Positions 8,090 through 16,479 of a DNA stretch of 64,000 bases are shown here, piece after piece. The stretch spans positions 2,604,001 to 2,668,000 of the forward strand of contig NZ_CP018937.1 in NCBI RefSeq assembly GCF_002849695.1, in the 5' to 3' direction. The DNA comes from Bacteroides fragilis (lineage in GTDB: Bacteria; Bacteroidota; Bacteroidia; Bacteroidales; Bacteroidaceae). Below the pieces are notes generated by a model that saw only the letters and a list, made by a program, of their open reading frames with translations, did no database searches and was not told the DNA's origin. The first letter of the stretch is position 1; every line of letters starts with the position of its first letter. A program made the position numbers and the translations under genes.

Positions 8090-9208
8090 ATGAAAGACGG
8101 TTCCGTGCTTATCAGAGACAATAAGATTTTAGAAGTCACAAACTGCGATCTGGCCGTTATCGGAGCTGAACTTATTGACGTCAAAGGTATGTATGTAGTT
8201 CCCGGTGGGGTAGAAATCCACGTGCATGGTGGTGGAGGCCGCGACTTTATGGAATGTACGGAAGATGCCTTCCGGGCAGCGGTCCATACTCACATGAAAC
8301 ATGGCACTACAAGTATCTTTCCTACACTTTCATCATCTACAGTCCCCATGATCCAGCAAGCTGCTGAAACCTGCACCAAACTGATGGAAGAGAAAAACAG
8401 CCCTATTCTGGGACTGCACCTTGAAGGTCATTACCTGAACATGAAAATGGCAGGAGGACAAATTCCCGAGAACATCAAGAACCCTGATCCGAATGAATAT
8501 ATTCCGATCGTAGAACAGTATCATTGCATCAAGCGCTGGGACGCCGCTCCGGAACTTCCGGGAGCCATGCAGTTCGGAAAATATATTGCTGCCAAAGGCA
8601 TTCTCCCTTCCGTGGCACATACACAAGCCGAATTTGAAGACATCCGTACGGCATATGAAGCCGGATATACCCATGCCACCCACTTCTACAATGCAATGCC
8701 CGGTTTCCACAAGCGCAGAGAATACAAGTATGAAGGTACAGTCGAAAGTATTTATCTGTTGGATGATATGACCGTAGAAGTAGTAGCCGATGGAATCCAT
8801 GTACCTCCTACTATCCTGAGACTTGTATATAAAATAAAAGGTGTAGAAAGAACCTGCCTGATTACAGACGCCCTTGCTTGCGCCGACAGTGACAGCAAAG
8901 AAGCTTTCGACCCGCGTGTTATTATCGAAGACGGAGTATGTAAGTTGGCCGACCATTCTGCTTTGGCAGGAAGTATTGCCACAATGGACCGCCTGATTCG
9001 TACCGTCGTACAGAAAGCCGAAATTCCACTGGAAGACGCAGTCCGTATGGCTTCCGAAACCCCGGCACGTATCATGGGTGTATACGACCGTAAGGGTTCC
9101 TTGCAAAAAGGCAAAGATGCCGATATCCTGGTACTCGATGAGGACCTCAACGTAAGAGCCGTATGGGCCATGGGTAAGCTGGTGCCTGAAACCAATACGC
9201 TGTTTTAA
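8090..9208 (+). CDS. nagA: N-acetylglucosamine-6-phosphate deacetylase (N-terminus apparently frameshifted)
   Basis: A metal-dependent amidohydrolase that removes acetate from GlcNAc-6-P. The 372-residue frame has the metal motif EIHVHGGGGRDFM, the LEGHYL acid, VAHTQAE and ATHFYNAMPGFHKR histidines, and the ITDALACADS aspartate. The frame opens at an internal ATG. Immediately upstream, in another frame, ATG 8043 encodes MLTQLINARILTP, which resembles a NagA N-terminus (compare E. coli NagA, which begins MYALTQGRIFTG). One extra C in the CCCCC run at 8077-8081 would join it to QGWMKDGSVLI. So the true gene probably starts at 8043 and carries an apparent one-base deletion. If translation really starts at 8090, about 17 residues of the first beta-strands are lost. 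It lies next to the NagB-like/LmbE gene, consistent with amino-sugar catabolism. Confidence 0.9.
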   Translation: MKDGSVLIRDNKILEVTNCDLAVIGAELIDVKGMYVVPGGVEIHVHGGGGRDFMECTEDAFRAAVHTHMKHGTTSIFPTLSSSTVPMIQQAAETCTKLMEEKNSPILGLHLEGHYLNMKMAGGQIPENIKNPDPNEYIPIVEQYHCIKRWDAAPELPGAMQFGKYIAAKGILPSVAHTQAEFEDIRTAYEAGYTHATHFYNAMPGFHKRREYKYEGTVESIYLLDDMTVEVVADGIHVPPTILRLVYKIKGVERTCLITDALACADSDSKEAFDPRVIIEDGVCKLADHSALAGSIATMDRLIRTVVQKAEIPLEDAVRMASETPARIMGVYDRKGSLQKGKDADILVLDEDLNVRAVWAMGKLVPETNTLF

Positions 9209-9229
9209 TCGAATAGACGTTTTTTGAAC

Positions 9230-9289
9230 ATAAACGGTGAACAATGAACAGACCATTATAACGCAGCCTGTTCATTGTCCACCGTTTAT
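9230..9289. repeat. 22-bp near-perfect inverted repeat (ATAAACGG family) 3' of nagA
   Basis: Arms at 9230-9251 and 9268-9289 are reverse complements with one mismatch, around a 16-nt loop. No T-run follows. Words of this element (ATAAACGG, TGAACA, CGTTTATCG) recur at 12262-12280, 25203-25260, 25497-25548 and 43010-43033. It probably folds as a strong hairpin at the 3' end of the nagA transcript. Confidence 0.75.
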
Positions 9290-9397
9290 CGTTTAACCTT
9301 CATCGTTTTATCACTCCCCTCCTCCCCATTTATAGGTAAAAAAAGATTTTAATTTAAATTCCCTGTCAACCTTATCGCATAGTTGATTGTTTTTATA

Positions 9398-9405
9398 TAT
9401 ATTTG
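9398..9405 (+). promoter_or_regulatory. -7 box (TATATTTG) that fixes the start of the NagB-like gene
   Basis: A perfect TAnnTTTG element. Because it lies downstream of the first possible start (9383), the real start must be the next in-frame ATG, 9461. Confidence 0.55.
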
Positions 9406-9460
9406 TTCAGAGTTTCCGATAACGACAAAGACTCAGTCAAACTTAATTAATAACAAACTT

Positions 9461-11452
9461 ATGAAGACAAATCTTAGTTCTCAGATTACACTCAACAGGG
9501 TCTCCCCCAGGTATTATAGACCGGAGAATGCATTCGAGAGATCGGTATTAACCCGATTAGAGAAAATTCCTACAGATATTTATGAGTCTGTGGAAGAAGG
9601 TGCAAATCATATCGCTTGCGAAATAGCACAGGTCATTCGCGATAAACAAAAAGCAGGACGTTTCTGCGTACTGGCATTGCCGGGTGGAAATTCACCACGC
9701 AGCGTATACACCGAATTGATTCGCATGCACAAAGAAGAGGGACTCAGTTTCCGTAATGTAATCGTATTCAATATGTACGAATACTATCCATTGTCCCAAG
9801 ACGCTATCAACAGCAATTTCAACGCATTGAAAGAGATGTTCCTCGATCACGTTGATATTGACAAGCAGAATATCTTCACTCCGGATGGTACGATCGCTAA
9901 AGATACCATCTTTGAATACTGCCGCCTGTACGAACAGCGCATCGAGAGTTTCGGCGGTATCGATATCGCCTTACTGGGCATCGGCCGCGTAGGTAATATC
10001 GCTTTCAACGAACCGGGTTCACGCTTGAATTCTACCACCCGATTGATTTTGCTGGACAGCGGATCACGCAATGAAGCATCCAAAATATTCGGAACCATTG
10101 ATAATACGCCAATCAGTTCCATTACAATGGGTGTGGCCACTATTTTGGCAGCAAAGAAAATCTATCTGCTGGCATGGGGTGAAGAAAAGGCGCACATGGT
10201 GAAAGAGTGTGTGGAAGGTAATGTAACAGATACCATTCCGGCATCTTATTTACAGACTCACAACAATGCACATGTAGCCATCGACTTGTCGGCAGCTTCC
10301 AACCTGACACGTATTCAGCGTCCATGGCTGGTCACCTCTTGCGAATGGAACGATAAACTGATCCGCAGTGCTATTGTATGGTTGTGCCAGTTGACCGGAA
10401 AACCAATCCTGAAACTGACCAACAAAGACTATAACGAAAACGGACTGAGCGAACTGCTTGCCCTATTCGGATCTGCTTATAACGTAAATATCAAGATATT
10501 CAACGATCTGCAGCACACCATCACCGGATGGCCGGGTGGCAAACCGAAGGCAGACGACACCTATCGTCCCGAACGTGCCAAACCGTATCCGAAACGGGTT
10601 GTCGTATTTTCTCCACACCCCGATGATGACGTGATCTCCATGGGAGGTACGATTCGCCGTCTGGTAGAACAGAAACATGAAGTCCATGTAGCATATCAGA
10701 CTTCCGGAAACATTGCCGTAGGTGATGAGGAAGTAGTTCGTTTCATGCATTTCATCAACGGATTCAACCAAATCTTTATAAACAGTGAAGATCAGGTGAT
10801 CAGTGAAAAATATGCCGAAATCCGTAAATTCCTGAAGGATAAGAAAGACGGTGATATGGATACACGCGATATCCTGACCATCAAAGGCTTGATTCGTCGT
10901 GGCGAAGCACGTACAGCTTGTACCTATAATAATATCCCACTGGAACGTTGTCACTTCCTGGATCTGCCTTTCTATGAAACCGGTAAAATCCAGAAAAATC
11001 CGATCAGCGAGGCTGACGTAGAAATCGTCCGCAATCTGCTCCGTGAAGTGAAACCTCACCAGATTTTTGTAGCCGGTGACCTCGCTGACCCGCACGGCAC
11101 ACACCGTGTGTGTACAGATGCCGTATTTGCTGCTGTAGACCTTGAAAAAGAAGAAGGAGCCGAATGGTTGAAAGATTGCCGTATCTGGATGTATCGTGGT
11201 GCATGGGCCGAATGGGAAATCGAAAACATCGAAATGGCTGTGCCTATCAGTCCGGAAGAATTGCGTGCAAAACGTAACTCCATCCTGAAGCACCAGTCCC
11301 AGATGGAAAGTGCTCCGTTCCTGGGTAATGACGAACGCCTGTTCTGGCAACGTAGCGAAGACCGCAACCGGGGTACCGCAGCTCTTTACGACAGCTTGGG
11401 ATTGGCCTCTTACGAAGCAATGGAAGCATTTGTGGAATACATTCCACTATAA
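9461..11452 (+). CDS. NagB-like domain fused to LmbE/PIG-L deacetylase domain
   Basis: A 663-residue two-domain protein. Residues about 35-300 have the glucosamine-6-phosphate isomerase fold (LPGGNSPRSVYTEL, FNMYEYYPL, GIGRVGNIAFNEPGS). Residues about 375-663 are an LmbE/PIG-L zinc deacetylase domain with SPHPDDDVISMGG (386-390 metal site) and DPHGTHR (His545/His548). In E. coli NagB the catalytic residues are Asp72, Asp141, His143 and Glu148; here the matching positions are Tyr106, Val177, Asn179 and Glu184, so three of four are lost. It is probably not a working deaminase despite the usual name; the NagB part may bind or sense a sugar phosphate while the LmbE part is a candidate N-deacetylase. 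Start 9461 was chosen because a promoter lies over the upstream ATG. Confidence 0.9.
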   Translation: MKTNLSSQITLNRVSPRYYRPENAFERSVLTRLEKIPTDIYESVEEGANHIACEIAQVIRDKQKAGRFCVLALPGGNSPRSVYTELIRMHKEEGLSFRNVIVFNMYEYYPLSQDAINSNFNALKEMFLDHVDIDKQNIFTPDGTIAKDTIFEYCRLYEQRIESFGGIDIALLGIGRVGNIAFNEPGSRLNSTTRLILLDSGSRNEASKIFGTIDNTPISSITMGVATILAAKKIYLLAWGEEKAHMVKECVEGNVTDTIPASYLQTHNNAHVAIDLSAASNLTRIQRPWLVTSCEWNDKLIRSAIVWLCQLTGKPILKLTNKDYNENGLSELLALFGSAYNVNIKIFNDLQHTITGWPGGKPKADDTYRPERAKPYPKRVVVFSPHPDDDVISMGGTIRRLVEQKHEVHVAYQTSGNIAVGDEEVVRFMHFINGFNQIFINSEDQVISEKYAEIRKFLKDKKDGDMDTRDILTIKGLIRRGEARTACTYNNIPLERCHFLDLPFYETGKIQKNPISEADVEIVRNLLREVKPHQIFVAGDLADPHGTHRVCTDAVFAAVDLEKEEGAEWLKDCRIWMYRGAWAEWEIENIEMAVPISPEELRAKRNSILKHQSQMESAPFLGNDERLFWQRSEDRNRGTAALYDSLGLASYEAMEAFVEYIPL

Positions 11453-11479
11453 TCAGAGCTTATTAGTGAAATAAAAATA

Positions 11480-11522
11480 AAGAAGAGTGAGGAGTTTGAG
11501 ACTCTTCACTCTTCTTTTCTTT
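11480..11522 (+). terminator. intrinsic terminator of the NagB-like gene
   Basis: A 15-bp stem (11481-11495 with 11501-11515, one G-U pair), a 5-nt TTGAG loop and a following TTTCTTT run. It lies 28 bp after the stop codon. Confidence 0.85.
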
Positions 11523-11542
11523 AATAAAAAGACAAATCATAC

Positions 11543-12265
11543 ATGAAACAAGAAGAATATCTCCGTCTTCTCCCTGTCGAGGGAGCATATAATATGCGCG
11601 ACTTGGGAGGTTATCCCGCAGCAGGCCATAAACACGTAAAGTGGAAAACATTTATCCGTTCGGGCGATCTCAATAAACTGACAGAATCCGACCTGGCCTA
11701 TCTTGCCTCTTTATCCATCCGTACGGATATTGACTTCAGAAGTATACAGGAAAAGAAAGTGGCAGCAGACAGAATACCGGCAACGGTAACGCAATACATT
11801 CCTCTGTCCATCGAAGCCGGTGACATGACCGACATGGCTCACTTCAGCCTGAACAACATTCCGAAAATACTTGAACAGGCATACGTCTATATCATCCAAA
11901 ATGCCCAGGATACTTACCGGGAGTTTTTCCGGATTGTTTCGGAAGAACGGAACACTCCTCTTTTATTTCACTGTTCGGCCGGAAAAGACCGTACCGGTAT
12001 TGCCGCCGCATTATTATTGGGAGCATTGGGTGTAGACAGAAAAGTGATTATGGAAGATTATATGCTGTCTGCCGAATACCTAAAAGGCAAATACGATGCG
12101 ATCGTACAGGCCCATCCCGAATTCGCGCCTCTTACCACCGTGCGTAAGGAATATCTGGAAGCAGCCTTCCAGGCTATTGATTCCGATTACCAAGGTCTGG
12201 AGAACTTCCTGAGAAATCAATTAGGAGCAGATATCGACAGACTAAGGGCGTTGTATACCGAATAA
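11543..12265 (+). CDS. protein-tyrosine phosphatase (Y_phosphatase3 family)
   Basis: A 240-residue cytoplasmic dual-specificity-type phosphatase. The P-loop is HCSAGKDRTG with nucleophile Cys144. The N-terminal GAYNMRDLGGYPA and the arginine-containing FIRSGDLNKLTESD are hallmarks of the Y_phosphatase3 family (related to Mycobacterium PtpB/LipA types). There is no signal peptide. It follows a terminator, so it probably has its own promoter, although I see no clear TAnnTTTG box. Substrates could be phosphoproteins or phosphoinositides; the sequence does not decide. Its TAA stop is part of an ATAAACGG word. Confidence 0.88.
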   Translation: MKQEEYLRLLPVEGAYNMRDLGGYPAAGHKHVKWKTFIRSGDLNKLTESDLAYLASLSIRTDIDFRSIQEKKVAADRIPATVTQYIPLSIEAGDMTDMAHFSLNNIPKILEQAYVYIIQNAQDTYREFFRIVSEERNTPLLFHCSAGKDRTGIAAALLLGALGVDRKVIMEDYMLSAEYLKGKYDAIVQAHPEFAPLTTVRKEYLEAAFQAIDSDYQGLENFLRNQLGADIDRLRALYTE

Positions 12266-12331
12266 ACGGTTCATTAACAGTCTGAATTGCTAATGACTTA
12301 TCGGGATCACCGGTTTTTCATTTATTTCTTC

Positions 12332-12339
12332 TATTTTTG
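12332..12339 (+). promoter_or_regulatory. -7 box (TATTTTTG) for the secreted amidase gene
   Basis: A perfect TAnnTTTG element that overlaps the first possible (TTG) start at 12337, so the working start should be ATG 12367. Confidence 0.5.
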
Positions 12340-12366
12340 TACCCGGACTATTACTCAACCGAATAT

Positions 12367-15276
12367 ATGAAAAAACTATGTATATTTCTCCTGTTGCTCC
12401 TTACGGGCACAGGTATCTTATTTGCGCAAGAAATTGAAAAGAGCGTAAAAGAACGGCTTAGCAATTACTTTGAGACTTACATCCCGGCATCTGCCAATAC
12501 CGGAAGTAGTAAGTTAAAAAGCGTAGATATTGACTTTGAAGGTAAAAAACTATCCATCTATGCTTCCGAAAGTTTTGCTTATCAGCCCTTTCTATCGGAA
12601 ACAGTAGATGAAATCTACCATCAGATAGCAGAGTTACTTCCGGGCCCTGTACGCTTTTTCCGAACCACGGTTTATGTCAACGACCAACCCATCGAAGAGT
12701 TAGTCCCCAACTTCTTTCGTGGGAAAAAGAAAGATAAGTCGCGACTCTCGAATGCGGAATACAAAGGAGCACCTTGGGTAAAAAATGTTTCCCGCCCCTA
12801 TGAAGTAACCAAAGGACTGCAAAACCGTCACATCTCCCTCTGGCAAAGCCATGGCAAATATTTCAAAAACGATAAAGGCGAATGGAGTTGGCAACGTCCG
12901 CGACTGTTCTGTACCACAGAAGACTTATTCACGCAATCTTTCATCCTGCCTTATGTCATTCCCATGCTTGAAAACGCCGGAGCTAATGTTTATACTCCGC
13001 GTGAACGGGATACTCAGAAAAATGAAGTGATTGTAGACAATGACACCCGAAACGGTTCCATCTATCTGGAAATGAAAAGCCGCAAGGCCCGTTGGAATCA
13101 AACAAACGGTTATGGATTCGCACAAAGAAAATCTGTCTACAAAGATGGAGAAAATCCCTTCCTGACAGGTACCGCACGCTTCACCCGTACAGAAAAGAAA
13201 AAGAATAAGGCATTCGCCGAATGGATCCCTACCATTCCCGAAGCGGGAAATTATGCGGTATATGTATCTTACCAAACACTCCCCAATAGCGTCAGTGACG
13301 CCAAGTATCTGGTATTTCACAAAGGTGGTGTAACGGAATTCAAAGTCAACCAGAAGATAGGCAGTAGCACATGGGTATACCTTGGTACATTTGAGTTTGA
13401 CAAAGGCAGCAATGATTACGGCATGGTGGTACTGAGCAATGAAAGCAATGAAAGCGGAGTTGTCTGTGCCGACGCCGTACGTTTCGGCGGAGGAATGGGA
13501 AACATTGTCCGGGGTACTACAGTGAGCGGATTACCCCGCTATCTGGAGGGTGCGCGTTATTCCGCCCAATGGGCAGGAATGCCTTATGACGTTTACGGAG
13601 GAAAACAGGGAGAAAACGATTATGCAGACGACATCAATGCACGCTCCAACACCATCAATTATCTGTCGGGGGGCTCCGTATTCAATCCCGTACAGAAAGG
13701 ATTGGGTGTACCGTTAGAAATGAATGTGGCACTACACAGTGATGCCGGATACAGTAAAACGGACGATATAGTAGGGTCACTCGGCATCTATACAACCAAC
13801 TTCAATAACGGACTGCTCAACTCGGGAAATAACCGATATGCTTCGCGGGATCTGGCCGACCTCATGCTTACCCAAATACAAAAGGATATTCGTGCCAACT
13901 TTAATATACAATGGACCCGACGCAGCATGTGGGACCGCAATTACAGCGAAACCCGCCTGCCTGCCACCCCATCCACCATCATCGAGTTACTGTCGCACCA
14001 GAACTTTGCCGACATGAAACTCGGACACGATCCGAATTTCAAGTTTACCGTAGGACGCGCCATTTATAAAGCCGTACTGCAATTTGTCAGCAGCCAGCAC
14101 AACAAAGAGTATGTAGTACAACCACTTCCCGTAAGCAACTTTGCCATCGGATTCGGTAAAAAGAAAAATACTCTGGAACTTTCATGGCAGGAAGAGAACG
14201 ATCCATCGGAACCCACTGCCCGTCCTCGTGAGTATATAGTATACACCCGCATCGGATATGGTGGTTTCGACAACGGGGTACGTGTGGACAAGCCTTCGTA
14301 CTCTCTAAAAATAGAACCGGGTCTGGTTTATTCATTTAAGGTTACGGCTGTCAATCGGGGAGGAGAAAGTTTCCCGTCTGAAATTCTGGCGGCCTACAAA
14401 GCCAAGCGAGAACACGGAAAAGTGCTTATCATTAACGGTTTCAATCGGTTAAGCGGACCGGCAGTTATTGACACACCGGATGAAGCAGGCTTTGATCTGG
14501 AACAAGATCCCGGTGTCGCCTACCAATATAATATTTCGTTTTGCGGAGCACAAACAGACTTTGATCGCTCTCAAGCTGGAAAAGAAGGAAAAGGAAGCCT
14601 GGGTTATAGCGGCGGCGAACTGGAAGGAATGAAAATTGCCGGGAATACCTTCGACTATCCATTTATACATGGCAAAGCGATTCAGGCTGCCGGAAACTAC
14701 AGCTTCGTTTCATGCAGTGACGAAGCCGTTGAAAACGGACGTGTCCAACTGGAACACTATCCGATCGTAGATTTCATTCTGGGCCTGGAGAAAGATGATA
14801 TCCAAAGTGATCCGGCCCGCAAAACGTATTATAAAACATTCTCTTCACCTATGCAGCGCTTACTGACAGCTTATTGCCAGTCAGGAGGAAACCTGCTTGT
14901 CAGCGGATCCTATATAGGCAGCGACATGAGTAATTCGCAAGGTAACCGAGAATTCACAGAGACTGTACTGAAATACGGCTATCAGAGTTCATTAAGTGAT
15001 ACCCGTTCCGGACAGATCTCGGGCCTGGGACGTACCATACAGATTCCCCGCTTGCCTAACGAAAAGTCTTATGCGGTAACTGCTCCCGACTGCATTGTGC
15101 CGGTAGGCTCTGCTTTCCCGGTATTCGCATATCAACCCGGGCAACGCAGTGCCGGAATTGCCTATAAAGGAGATTATCGGGTATTCGCAATGGGATTCCC
15201 ATTCGAAAGCATTGAAAGCGAAACGGACCGTGCCACAGTAATGGCAGCAATACTAAAATTCTTCGGAGAAAAATAA
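12367..15276 (+). CDS. secreted N-acetylmuramoyl-L-alanine amidase-like protein with golvesin-like and FN3 domains
   Basis: A 969-residue exported protein, signal peptide about 1-20 (LLLLLTGTGILFAQ). An Amidase_3-like domain appears to be split: the first half has HISLWQSHGKYF, CTTEDLF and PMLENAGANVYTPRERD, the second has VALHSDAGY and TIIELLSHQNFADM. By analogy with AmiC-type amidases these would supply His, Glu and His zinc ligands and the catalytic Glu. Between them (about 230-385) sits a golvesin C-terminal-like beta domain (YAVYVSYQTLPNSVSDAKY). A fibronectin type III domain (about 605-680) and a further C-terminal domain follow. Proteins of this type are often called xanthan lyase, which I think is a misnomer. 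It probably cuts peptidoglycan peptides in the periplasm. Confidence 0.8.
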   Translation: MKKLCIFLLLLLTGTGILFAQEIEKSVKERLSNYFETYIPASANTGSSKLKSVDIDFEGKKLSIYASESFAYQPFLSETVDEIYHQIAELLPGPVRFFRTTVYVNDQPIEELVPNFFRGKKKDKSRLSNAEYKGAPWVKNVSRPYEVTKGLQNRHISLWQSHGKYFKNDKGEWSWQRPRLFCTTEDLFTQSFILPYVIPMLENAGANVYTPRERDTQKNEVIVDNDTRNGSIYLEMKSRKARWNQTNGYGFAQRKSVYKDGENPFLTGTARFTRTEKKKNKAFAEWIPTIPEAGNYAVYVSYQTLPNSVSDAKYLVFHKGGVTEFKVNQKIGSSTWVYLGTFEFDKGSNDYGMVVLSNESNESGVVCADAVRFGGGMGNIVRGTTVSGLPRYLEGARYSAQWAGMPYDVYGGKQGENDYADDINARSNTINYLSGGSVFNPVQKGLGVPLEMNVALHSDAGYSKTDDIVGSLGIYTTNFNNGLLNSGNNRYASRDLADLMLTQIQKDIRANFNIQWTRRSMWDRNYSETRLPATPSTIIELLSHQNFADMKLGHDPNFKFTVGRAIYKAVLQFVSSQHNKEYVVQPLPVSNFAIGFGKKKNTLELSWQEENDPSEPTARPREYIVYTRIGYGGFDNGVRVDKPSYSLKIEPGLVYSFKVTAVNRGGESFPSEILAAYKAKREHGKVLIINGFNRLSGPAVIDTPDEAGFDLEQDPGVAYQYNISFCGAQTDFDRSQAGKEGKGSLGYSGGELEGMKIAGNTFDYPFIHGKAIQAAGNYSFVSCSDEAVENGRVQLEHYPIVDFILGLEKDDIQSDPARKTYYKTFSSPMQRLLTAYCQSGGNLLVSGSYIGSDMSNSQGNREFTETVLKYGYQSSLSDTRSGQISGLGRTIQIPRLPNEKSYAVTAPDCIVPVGSAFPVFAYQPGQRSAGIAYKGDYRVFAMGFPFESIESETDRATVMAAILKFFGEK

Positions 15277-15578
15277 ACTTTCAATAAACATTGTTATGTC
15301 CCGGTATTTGGTATTAGTCTTTTGTCTGCAAAGAACAAGTTCTTTGCAGACAAAACTGTCATAATGTCTGTTATTTACGTGAATTTATTTTAAGATTTAC
15401 TGCCATCTGACATAATGGCTGCTATCGTTTTTGTTCCTGCCGTCATTCGGTTGTCCCATTACCATTACTGTTTTTGCCATCTTATCTTTTTCTAATTTCA
15501 TAATAGAGTCTTCTAATCTGATTATTTATGATTGGATAATCATTTGTGGCATTTTAGATGAACCAATTTTTTATAATT
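15277..15578. other. intergenic region with a strong hairpin
   Basis: A 302-bp region without a convincing gene. It contains the 16-bp hairpin at 15320-15355 and two related words (GTCATAATGTCTG at about 15358, GACATAATGGCTG at about 15410). I see no exact TAnnTTTG box for the small gene that follows. Confidence 0.5.
15320..15355. terminator. perfect 16-bp hairpin 3' of the amidase gene
   Basis: Arms 15320-15335 and 15340-15355 are perfect reverse complements with a 4-nt CAAG loop; the first arm starts TTTTGTCTGC. It is 44 bp past the amidase stop. There is no T-run beyond the right arm, but the arm itself begins with T's, so it may act in either direction. Confidence 0.6.
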
Positions 15579-15992
15579 ATGAAAACAAAAATGTTTTTTT
15601 TAGTAGTAGTCATGCTACTTTGTAGAGGTGTAGCTTATGCATACAGCCCTTCCGTGAACATTCCGATTTTAAAGGTGGAAGGAATCGAACAAGATATTCC
15701 ACCTCCTCATGTTCCGCCTCCCCCACTGCCAACTCAGGTCTTTCTTCATGTGGGTGAAATAGCTGATATTCCATATCCCATGTTTGGATCAATGGTATGG
15801 GAATGCGATAATCCACCGGAAGGCATAGAACAGGAAGAGTCATACGTACTTGGGCCTATGATTATTCTGCGTATAAAAGGAGTTATGGCAGGAAGATATC
15901 AGGTTAATATGAAATGGTACAATCCGCTCAATCCGGGGCAGCCCCCATTAGGACGGCAAACCATTCAGATTATTGTTCAGCCATGGCCTTGA
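15579..15992 (+). CDS. small secreted proline-rich protein, unknown function
   Basis: A 137-residue exported protein starting at ATG 15579, which gives a clean signal peptide (MKTKMFFLVVVMLLCRGVAYA); the frame is also open from 15558. The mature part begins with a proline-rich stretch (IPPPHVPPPPLPTQ) followed by a small all-beta region ending GRQTIQIIVQPWP. I recognise no domain; the pattern could be an immunoglobulin-like fold. It stands alone, with a strong hairpin on each side (15320-15355 and 16018-16053). Confidence 0.7.
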   Translation: MKTKMFFLVVVMLLCRGVAYAYSPSVNIPILKVEGIEQDIPPPHVPPPPLPTQVFLHVGEIADIPYPMFGSMVWECDNPPEGIEQEESYVLGPMIILRIKGVMAGRYQVNMKWYNPLNPGQPPLGRQTIQIIVQPWP

Positions 15993-16017
15993 CAATTGAC
16001 AGATAGACAGTCATAAG

Positions 16018-16053
16018 ATTCCCTCCGTGAGCATGTCTGCTCACGGAGGGAAT
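16018..16053. terminator. perfect 16-bp hairpin terminator after the small secreted protein
   Basis: Arms 16018-16033 and 16038-16053 (core CCCTCCGTGAGCA) are perfect reverse complements with a TGTC loop, 26 bp past the stop. It is very GC-rich compared with its surroundings and lacks a T-run. Confidence 0.7.
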
Positions 16054-16118
16054 TCTATGAAAATATGAATTCATCAAAAAAAATCCCTGCTGCATACTCC
16101 ATTCTTCATTTTAAATTC

Positions 16119-16126
16119 TATCTTTG
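16119..16126 (+). promoter_or_regulatory. -7 box (TATCTTTG) for the four-gene operon
   Basis: A perfect TAnnTTTG element 32 bp before ATG 16159. No TTTG at -33. Confidence 0.5.
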
Positions 16127-16158
16127 CTCCTAATAATAACTATTAAAATAAAAACACT

Positions 16159-16479
16159 ATGTACACAATACAAGCAAATCCGAGCGGTACACGCAGCATG
16201 GAAATATCTGAAGAGAATTTGGTAACCATCGAAAAATACTCTCTATTCCAGCATCTGATAGACAGCAATGGCATTGTAGATGAAGCCGTTCTGGAGAAGC
16301 TGAAACTGAATATACGTTCGCTGATAGCAAGTCAGGAAGAAGACAGTAAGGACCTGCTCGACCTCTGCATAGACGTGATTTATCACAATAATATGAAAGC
16401 ATTCGGGTTGCAGCAACTCATCAAACTTTATCTCACCTGGCTATCGAAGCAGGAAGCAGAAGAAGAGGAGGAAGTATGA
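16159..16479 (+). CDS. conserved hypothetical protein, 106 aa
   Basis: A small acidic cytoplasmic protein, mostly helical, ending in a run of glutamates (EAEEEEEV). No signal peptide and no domain I recognise. It is first in an operon whose next gene overlaps it by an ATGA, so translation is coupled. It may work with the TusA-like protein downstream, but only position suggests this. Confidence 0.75.
   Translation: MYTIQANPSGTRSMEISEENLVTIEKYSLFQHLIDSNGIVDEAVLEKLKLNIRSLIASQEEDSKDLLDLCIDVIYHNNMKAFGLQQLIKLYLTWLSKQEAEEEEEV

Noticed and set aside
8333..9256. Long (307-codon) minus frame across nagA
   Set aside because: It is the antisense shadow of nagA; composition follows the reverse complement of the conserved gene.
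10463..11350. Long (295-codon) minus frame across the NagB-like/LmbE gene
   Set aside because: Antisense shadow of a well-supported gene.
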